Source of the DNA: UBA6921 sp031363085
GTDB taxonomy: Bacteria > Pseudomonadota > Gammaproteobacteria > SG8-11
Length of the DNA stretch: 19,569 bases
NCBI GenBank assembly: GCA_031363085.1
Contig: JANLTU010000015.1
Span: forward strand, 1 to 19,569
Direction: 5' to 3'
Under the pieces are notes generated by a model. It had not been told where the DNA came from. It was given only the letters and a program-made list of their open reading frames with translations, and did not search any database. The position numbers and the translations under genes were made by a program. Within the stretch, counting starts at the first letter, position 1. Each line of letters starts with the position of its first letter. Positions 13,962 through 19,569 of the stretch are shown here, one piece after another.

Positions 13962-16229
13962 TTAAAAATCGACATCGTAGCCAAAGTAGAGAGTAGTGCG
14001 AGAAGATTTCGAGCTGTTAACGCTGGAATTGCGGTCAATATCGTAACCAAGCTCGGCCTCGAAGCTCACGCTTTTCTTCCAACGGTAGTCGAGCTTTATC
14101 GATGCGGAAGGGTGAATCACCTTGCTGTTATCGTTATTGTTTTGCGTAGTGTCGATCTGAATACGTGGGCCAACGTACCACTGCTCATCGTAGGGGAAGC
14201 GGCTATTAAAAAACAGCGAGGTTTGGGAGCGGCCTGCCCCATTGGAAAAGCGCCCGCCCAAAATATGGATGTCGCGCTCAATAAAATAGTTGCTGGCAAT
14301 GTATTGCACCGAATACGAGTTATCCGGGCCGTATTTGTCCTGCGCGGGTATCACTTCACTGCCTGGACAAAACGCATCTAATCCCGTAGGAGGAGGATCA
14401 CTAGGCAGAGGAGGAGGAGGAACCCAATGTAAACACCTCAGGGTTGGTACTTCCGACCGACTATTTATCACTGAGGTGGTGAGGTCAGCATTGATCTGAT
14501 TGTTTTGATCAATGTCGTAAACCACGCCCACAGTTAGCGTGCTCGATAGTGAGGAGAGCGCAGACACTTTATCGCGAATCTCGCTATCGCTCGCCACAGC
14601 TTGCAGCTCTTTGAATTTTCTTAGACCTTCTGAATTTAAGGCACTACTAGTAAAGATCAGCGGTGACTGCCGAATGTTGTAATTCAAATCAATACGTGTT
14701 TGCTCGTTGGCCTTCCAGCCCCCGCGCAAAAACACCATATTCAGCACTTTGTAGGAAATGTCGTAATCCAGCGCGGCATAGAATGAATAGAGCTTGTCGG
14801 CATACCGCACATCGCCGCCCACCGCCTGCCGGTCGATGACGCCCTCAATTTCCTGCTGAATGTAGTAAGCATTGCCATCCCAATTTTCTACGAACGATCC
14901 GATTGAAAGCGATGTGCCGTAAAAAATACGGGCACCGACGTCCTCGCCGGACGAAAACGCCTTGGGTTTTCCCACCGATGCCGTGATTTCGTATTTCGGC
15001 AGAAATTCGTAACTGGCCTGCGCGCCGATAAAACGGCCGAAAATCCCACCTTTATTCGAAGATTGCAATCCGAGCACAGCCGAATATTTTTGCACTCTGT
15101 TTTTAATGTCAACGTAGGCCGTATCCGGGTCACTTTCGTCATTTCCTCCGCCGGTGACAGGGTGCACTTGATGCGCACTGAAGAATCCACGCGCGTCGTA
15201 CTCTTCATCACGATAGCGGCTTGACAGATTTAGAAACGAGGTGAGTGTGGATCGACTGGTGATTCCGCTTACGTCAACATTGGTGCGATCATAAAAGTAG
15301 CGCTGCGAAAAGCGCCCGAACGTGTCAATTTCAGAGTTCGATTTAGGTTTAATTTCTTTTAATTTTTCGCGCGGTTCGACCTGCGCCAGATCAATCGCCG
15401 CCAAGCGATTTTTTACCCGCTCCGCGCCTTCACCTTCTGTGTAAAGGCGTAGATATTCCTGATATTCAAGCTTGGCGCGCGCGACCTGGCCTTTCTTTTC
15501 ACGCGCCACGCCGATTAATTCTTTGGCTTCCTGCGAATATTTGTGGTTTGGCAGTTGTAGTAATTTGCTGAGCAGTTGAATCGCGCGACCATGATCATCA
15601 CGCGCCAGAGCTTGACGAATTTCCTCCATCATTTCGTCAAGCTTTTTGTCCGACAGCAATGCCTGCTCACCTTCCGGGCCCGCACGCACCGTCAAACCAC
15701 CCGCATCTTTTTTTACGCTGATCACCACCGACTTACCACCTGGGCCACCGGAGACGGTGTACTCCACTGCGTAGCGAAATCGCAATGTAAGGAACGGGCC
15801 GCCGGGGACGTCGCCTTCGTAAGCGACGTTCACCAACGGCACCACGTCGTTAACCGGCGGCAACATCGATTCGCGCTTTGCAGTTGCGGGCGGCGAGGGA
15901 TTTATCGCGCTGGCATTATCAGCACCATCCGCCTTGTCGTCTTTGGGGGGCTCAGCAGTCGCCTGTAATTGGATTTGTAAAATTTCGCCAGAGTTAGGCG
16001 GAAAGTGCCGTAAATACTGTAACGGATGCGCGAAATCAACCTGCAATTCGATGGCGGTTTCTTTCTCGGTAATTTGAATGCCTTGGAGCACCGCTTCTTG
16101 GGCACCGGACGCTTTTGCCGGTTTCGCAGTGCTTGCGGCATCGGCCGGCAACAGAAGACTCAACCACCCGAACACGATGAAAAACACCATGCGTGCGGAC
16201 TGCACAACAGCATCATTTTTTGCAAACAT
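13962..16229 (-). CDS. Outer-membrane beta-barrel protein with N-terminal exported domain and TPR-like helices
   Basis: A 755-residue protein. A signal peptide ends near PADA-AS (residue 31). Residues about 45-200 form a beta-rich domain shared with the upstream small protein: VDFAHPLQYLRHFPPNSGE and LVNVAYEGDVPGGPFLTLRF. Residues about 210-300 are TPR-like helices (AIQLLSKLLQLPNHKY, AKLEYQEYLRLYTEGEG). The remaining 450 residues alternate aromatic and polar residues typical of outer-membrane strands and end TTLYFGYDVDF with a terminal Phe, the BAM recognition signature. There are no haem motifs. Its ATG overlaps the upstream stop (TAATG), implying translational coupling. Position behind a multihaem cytochrome suggests the porin of an electron conduit; export of a polymer is an alternative. 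I do not recognise a named family. Confidence 0.8.
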   Translation of the reverse strand: MFAKNDAVVQSARMVFFIVFGWLSLLLPADAASTAKPAKASGAQEAVLQGIQITEKETAIELQVDFAHPLQYLRHFPPNSGEILQIQLQATAEPPKDDKADGADNASAINPSPPATAKRESMLPPVNDVVPLVNVAYEGDVPGGPFLTLRFRYAVEYTVSGGPGGKSVVISVKKDAGGLTVRAGPEGEQALLSDKKLDEMMEEIRQALARDDHGRAIQLLSKLLQLPNHKYSQEAKELIGVAREKKGQVARAKLEYQEYLRLYTEGEGAERVKNRLAAIDLAQVEPREKLKEIKPKSNSEIDTFGRFSQRYFYDRTNVDVSGITSRSTLTSFLNLSSRYRDEEYDARGFFSAHQVHPVTGGGNDESDPDTAYVDIKNRVQKYSAVLGLQSSNKGGIFGRFIGAQASYEFLPKYEITASVGKPKAFSSGEDVGARIFYGTSLSIGSFVENWDGNAYYIQQEIEGVIDRQAVGGDVRYADKLYSFYAALDYDISYKVLNMVFLRGGWKANEQTRIDLNYNIRQSPLIFTSSALNSEGLRKFKELQAVASDSEIRDKVSALSSLSSTLTVGVVYDIDQNNQINADLTTSVINSRSEVPTLRCLHWVPPPPLPSDPPPTGLDAFCPGSEVIPAQDKYGPDNSYSVQYIASNYFIERDIHILGGRFSNGAGRSQTSLFFNSRFPYDEQWYVGPRIQIDTTQNNNDNSKVIHPSASIKLDYRWKKSVSFEAELGYDIDRNSSVNSSKSSRTTLYFGYDVDF

Positions 16230-16672
16230 TACGGTAACGTACCTGGCAGCGCACGCGTGGGGAAAACCACCATGAACGCGTTCATTCCGGTATCTTGGCG
16301 AAGCTCAAATTCAACGGTGCGATTAAACAAAAATGTGACCAATGGGCCTCCTTCGACATCACCTTCAAATGCAACATTCACCAGCCCCACTTGCTTGGCA
16401 AGTTCCGGGCGCACTTTACTTAAACCCAGAGATTCCTTCCACCGCGTTTTTCCCAACGATACCAAGCGCAATTTAACCTGTAGAAATTCACCACTGCGTT
16501 CCGGAAAATGATTTTCGTAACGAACCGGCACAGCAAAATTAACCTGCACCACAACGGCGTTACTCTCAGAAAAAGCCGTCACTTCTTCAATCACACGGCT
16601 TGGCCCCGTAATTAACGGCCACGCGTAATAAAAACCTAAGGCGGCAACCAGGATGGCGATGAAGTACTTCAC
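16229..16672 (-). CDS. Small membrane-anchored or exported protein, paralogue of the barrel protein's N-terminal domain
   Basis: A 147-residue protein starting with GTG at 16672, with GGAT 9-10 bases upstream as a weak ribosome site. The N-terminus (IAILVAALGFYYAWPLI) is a signal anchor or signal peptide without an obvious cleavage site. The rest is one beta-rich domain. It matches the domain of the next gene in order and wording: VQVNFAVPVRYENHFPERSG, then LVNVAFEGDVEGGPLVTFLF. The pair probably arose by duplication and may interact or compete for one partner. The domain loosely recalls AMIN-type periplasmic domains, but I cannot assign it. The stop codon overlaps the next start codon by one base. 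Confidence 0.8.
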   Translation of the reverse strand: MKYFIAILVAALGFYYAWPLITGPSRVIEEVTAFSESNAVVVQVNFAVPVRYENHFPERSGEFLQVKLRLVSLGKTRWKESLGLSKVRPELAKQVGLVNVAFEGDVEGGPLVTFLFNRTVEFELRQDTGMNAFMVVFPTRALPGTLP

Positions 16673-17097
16673 TCGATATCCAATTAAATTTAGAAAGTGT
16701 GACTCGTGACCAGCCGCAGGAGACCAACTTCAATTAAGAGCAGCACCGCTTCAGGCTAGCGCGATTCTGTCATCGACTCCACTGCCTGCTCCGTGAACCA
16801 GCGCACATGTGACAAAGCCGCACGCGCTGCGTTCCCACCGCAGGCGCTATTTCAAAGCAACAACATTATCTGGATATTAATTCCAAGTCATTATGGCGGC
16901 GAGTTTCCAGGCGCCAAATAACATCGAAGTTGTAGCGCCAAGTATCAACAATATCGCCGGTGATTTAAACCTGCCCCAGGTGCGCACTTAACAGTGCTCG
17001 ATCACTTGTTTGCTGCCAGGCAGAAATTTCTCCCTGCCGCACCAAATGAAGAAATCGTAACACTGCCGTGCAGCCCGCAGATACGCGTGCACCGTGG
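16673..17097. other. 425-bp gap between cytochrome and small exported-protein gene
   Basis: No supported gene was found on either strand; the open frames here are short or shadow the low-complexity cytochrome end. No CXXCH-coding segment is present. A weak stem pairs GGCAG with CTGCC around 17022-17039. AT-rich sequence just before 16672 may hold a promoter for the two downstream genes, but no convincing -10/-35 pair could be picked. The gap is long enough for the downstream genes to have their own promoter. Confidence 0.4.
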
Positions 17098-19569
17098 CTA
17101 CATACCCCCGCCGCCGCCTCCACCGCCTCCCATGCCCATGCCACCCCCACCACCTCCCATACCCCCCATCCCGGGCGGTGGCGGGGGGGGCGGCGGCGGT
17201 GGAGGGGGGGGTGTCGTCACCGTCACCCGCACCGTCAGATTCACGATGCCGCCGGGGCCGGTGCACGCCAGCGTGTAGTCGGTGGTGGTGGTGAGATTCG
17301 TCAGGGTCCAGCTACCCACAGTGAGCTTGGTGCCACTCCAGGCAGCCGCGCCCAAGGTGTTAGATGCGCTACAGGCACTGGCGTTGCTGCTACTCCAGTT
17401 CAGGGTGCTGCTGCCGCCCGACACCACGCTAACGGGATTAGCCGTGAAGGTTAACATTGGCGGCGGTGTGGGCGTCGGTGTCGGTATTGCCGTTGGTGTT
17501 GGTAGCGGCGTTGGCGTCGGTATTGGCGTTGGTGTCGGTAACGGCGTTGGTATGGGTGTCGTCGTGGAACAGGAAGCGACATTCGTGGTCCACGAGCTGG
17601 TGCTGCTGTGGCAGGTGTTACACGCCAGCGTGGTGGGACAATGAACCGGAACCGGGGGTTTGGAGCGGCCTCGGGTCGACCCGTTATGGCAGTGCTCACA
17701 GTCTCCGGTGATGGCGTCGACCCCGTGATTAGTCTTGACCGCCGATCCTGTCCAACCGCTGCCAGTGGTGTGGCATTGCCCACAGAAGTTCGTGGTCGTC
17801 ATGTGACCACTGGTTTTGTAGCCGAACGACGCATACGTGGCATTGTGGCAGCTCTCGCAGGGAGCGGCGGCCGTCTCGCGGTGCGGGAACGGCACCCTGT
17901 GACCGGCGAAGGTTCGCGGCGGTATGAAGTGGCAGAGGTCGCAGTTCTCGCTGGTTGAAACAGTCAAGTGTAGGCCGCTTTTGCCTGTGGCGGTGGTGCC
18001 ATTGTGACAGCTAAAACAACTACCAACCACTTGGGTATGTTCAACCACTTTGATGATGGACCACTTGCTGGTGGAACCGTGGCAGGCATCGCACTGCGGC
18101 CGTGCTATGAGCGCAATGTGGCTAGGCTTGCGTTGAGCAATGGTCTGATCATGGCAGCCGGCGGTCGCGCAGGCCGCACTGGTTTCACCATGATCCATTT
18201 GTGCGCTCAACGGCCGCTTCCATAGATACAGAGAGACGGCATCGGTATGACAACCGGCACACTTAACCGTCGTGGGTGGATGTGCTGGACTCCTGCCTTG
18301 CGCCAGGATGCCATCGTGGCAACTTGAACAGGCACCAGAATTTACCGCTTGGGCATGGTTAAACGTCAGGATTGGGCTCCATTTGAGGGGTGCCTTGTTG
18401 TGGCAGGCCTCACAGATATTGCTAGTCTGCAAACCACTTAAATGCTTACCCGCTTTACCTGGAGCACCTTTGAAAGTGCCGTCGTGGCAACTCACGCAGT
18501 TTACCGTGTAGCTCGCGTGATCAGTCTTAGCGTCCCACACTATGGTGCTCTTATGGCAGGCATCGCATGCGCTCGGAGCGGGTGCGGTGGTCGGAATGTG
18601 GTTGCTTATGAAATTCTGGCCTTTTTTGGCACGTATTCCGGTGCCGTCATGGCAGGTCACACACGTCGGCAAGGGTTGAACCAAGCTATGATCAAACGTG
18701 AATGCCGTCGACCATGTCGATGGGTAAGGCCGGTGGCAAGAGTCGCAGTTGGTGCCGGCGACGAACACCTGGGCAACCGCATGCAAAGGGCCGCTGGTAC
18801 CCGAGGCCGTTTTACCATGGCAAGTGGTGCAATTTTTCACGAAGCCTGTGTGGTCGACTACCGCTACCGCGCCTTTAAAAGTCGTTGTGCCCTTATGGCA
18901 AACACTGCAATCGGCGGCGGTGTCCATATGACCAAGGTTCTTGCCGGTTGCTTTCGTGCCGTCGTGACAGGATGCGCAGGTGCCGATGGTTTGCGTGTGT
19001 AACGCGACGAAATCGGTGGTGATATTCGGTTTCTTCCAATCGGCAAGACTGCTGCGCGCGGTGCTGGTGTGGCAAACCTCGCATACTTCTCTGGTTGGAA
19101 TATGCGAGAGCGGCTTGGCGGTCGCACGAATGCCCGCGACGTGGCACTGCGCGCATTTGTCGGTAATGGTTTGTACTGAATGTACACGCTTCGCAGGAAG
19201 CCAACCGGTCGTTACATGGCACAAATCACATGAGGCCGTGGTAGGAATGTGGTCAGGGGGCTGGGTAGACGGGGTCAACCCTTGGAGCTTTGATGCTGTG
19301 ACATGGCAATCAGGACAACGGTTTATGTTATTAGGGATTCGCGTGTGATCTACACTTCTCCCAAACAAAATTTTCCAGTCACTCTTAACCTTGGCGTGGC
19401 AGGCACCACATTCATTGGTTGAACGAATATGAACCGATGGCTTCCCTTTATGCGCGATACCGTCATGGCATCCGCTGGCCGCGCATGCCGCCGATTGCGC
19501 TATTTCTCTGTGGTCAACTGTGAGTGCCGGAAGAAAGGCAGACGTGCGATGACACGCGGCACAATTATT
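17098..19569 (-). CDS. Giant multihaem c-type cytochrome (5' end beyond the window) with Ig-like domain and Pro/Gly tail
   Basis: The frame is open to the right edge, so the start and signal peptide are not visible; 823 residues are seen. A TTG at 19368 is internal and not the start. I count 23 CXXCH motifs plus two CX4CH motifs (CAASGCH, CATAGCH), so up to 25 covalent haems in this part alone. Motifs alternate CHDG/CHNG and CHxxTxxW types with interspersed HI or DH histidines as likely distal ligands, a pattern typical of respiratory electron-transfer cytochromes. The haem region ends near 17580. A Pro-Thr linker, an Ig-like domain (about 17215-17457), 13 prolines and a 24-residue Gly/Met tail follow. 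Expected outside the inner membrane, probably periplasmic or surface; likely role is long-range or extracellular electron transfer. Confidence 0.93.
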   Translation of the reverse strand, partial: NNCAACHRTSAFLPALTVDHREIAQSAACAASGCHDGIAHKGKPSVHIRSTNECGACHAKVKSDWKILFGRSVDHTRIPNNINRCPDCHVTASKLQGLTPSTQPPDHIPTTASCDLCHVTTGWLPAKRVHSVQTITDKCAQCHVAGIRATAKPLSHIPTREVCEVCHTSTARSSLADWKKPNITTDFVALHTQTIGTCASCHDGTKATGKNLGHMDTAADCSVCHKGTTTFKGAVAVVDHTGFVKNCTTCHGKTASGTSGPLHAVAQVFVAGTNCDSCHRPYPSTWSTAFTFDHSLVQPLPTCVTCHDGTGIRAKKGQNFISNHIPTTAPAPSACDACHKSTIVWDAKTDHASYTVNCVSCHDGTFKGAPGKAGKHLSGLQTSNICEACHNKAPLKWSPILTFNHAQAVNSGACSSCHDGILAQGRSPAHPPTTVKCAGCHTDAVSLYLWKRPLSAQMDHGETSAACATAGCHDQTIAQRKPSHIALIARPQCDACHGSTSKWSIIKVVEHTQVVGSCFSCHNGTTATGKSGLHLTVSTSENCDLCHFIPPRTFAGHRVPFPHRETAAAPCESCHNATYASFGYKTSGHMTTTNFCGQCHTTGSGWTGSAVKTNHGVDAITGDCEHCHNGSTRGRSKPPVPVHCPTTLACNTCHSSTSSWTTNVASCSTTTPIPTPLPTPTPIPTPTPLPTPTAIPTPTPTPPPMLTFTANPVSVVSGGSSTLNWSSSNASACSASNTLGAAAWSGTKLTVGSWTLTNLTTTTDYTLACTGPGGIVNLTVRVTVTTPPPPPPPPPPPPPGMGGMGGGGGGMGMGGGGGGGGGM
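17101..17211 (-). repeat. Poly-Pro then poly-Gly codon tract forming an inverted repeat
   Basis: Thirteen Pro codons (17173-17211) are followed directly by 24 Gly/Met codons (17101-17172) and the stop. As CCN and GGN codons are complementary, the two halves can fold back on each other. On the coding strand the 11-mer CCTCCACCGCC in the Pro part has its reverse complement GGCGGTGGAGG in the Gly part. Confidence 0.85.
17458..17575 (-). repeat. Pro-Thr minisatellite linker in the cytochrome gene
   Basis: Degenerate tandem units encode I/L-PTP-T/L-PTPT repeats joining the haem region to the Ig-like domain. At DNA level the plus strand repeats GGCGTTGGTGTCGGTATTG-like words. Such linkers are extended and usually length-variable. 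Confidence 0.8.

Noticed and set aside
13962..16229. Type II/IV secretin on the basis of an AMIN-like N-terminus
   Set aside because: No secretin-domain signature is visible; the C-terminal half has many strands typical of a monomeric barrel ending in Phe.
16994..17278. Plus-strand frame with a Pro run followed by a Gly run
   Set aside because: It is the antisense image of the cytochrome's Pro/Gly codon tract, since CCN and GGN are complementary.
18442..19002. 186-codon plus-strand frame within the cytochrome gene
   Set aside because: The opposite strand carries regularly spaced CXXCH motifs, which is overwhelming evidence for the minus-strand gene.
17600..19569. Regular repeats resembling a CRISPR array or DNA satellite
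   Set aside because: Periodicity comes from degenerate codons for CXXCH units; there are no identical direct repeats with unique spacers.

Overview
The window is about 19.6 kb of a Gram-negative bacterial chromosome, most likely a betaproteobacterium. This rests on an outer-membrane assembly lipoprotein (BamD), outer-membrane-type proteins, a proteobacterial SucCD pair, and the grouping pgeF-rluD / bamD / glnB-nadE / sucDC. A Gallionellaceae- or Nitrosomonadales-like lineage would fit the giant multihaem cytochrome, but that is inference. No rRNA, tRNA, CRISPR array, transposase or integrase was seen.

Left half (1-7757): conserved housekeeping genes. pgeF and rluD form a minus-strand pair and are divergent from bamD across a compact shared promoter. 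bamD converges on glnB through a probable two-way terminator. nadE and glnB overlap by 4 nt, linking NAD synthesis to PII nitrogen signalling. sucC and sucD follow, separated by a structured AT-rich palindromic repeat. Between sucD and nadE lies a decayed toxin-immunity cassette: an Ntox44-type polymorphic-toxin domain with a one-base frameshift, and a lipoprotein-type putative immunity gene with an in-frame stop.

Middle (7904-13776): accessory genes. These are an exported Sel1 plus 12-ankyrin-repeat protein, an orphan membrane sensor histidine kinase, and a large lipoprotein with three fibronectin-III-like domains and a leucine-rich-repeat array. The kinase and LRR genes converge and share bases of their stop codons.

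Right part (13962-19569): three minus-strand genes. The first is a giant multihaem c-type cytochrome whose N-terminus is cut by the window edge; 25 haem-binding motifs are visible, two of them CX4CH. It ends in a Pro-Thr linker, an Ig-like domain and a poly-Pro/poly-Gly tail. After a 425-bp gap comes a small membrane-anchored or exported protein. Its stop codon overlaps the start of a 755-aa outer-membrane beta-barrel protein that carries the same N-terminal domain plus TPR-like helices. A cytochrome beside a barrel suggests a non-canonical porin-cytochrome or surface electron-transfer apparatus. This is the most interesting hypothesis in the window, but it is inferred from architecture and gene order only.
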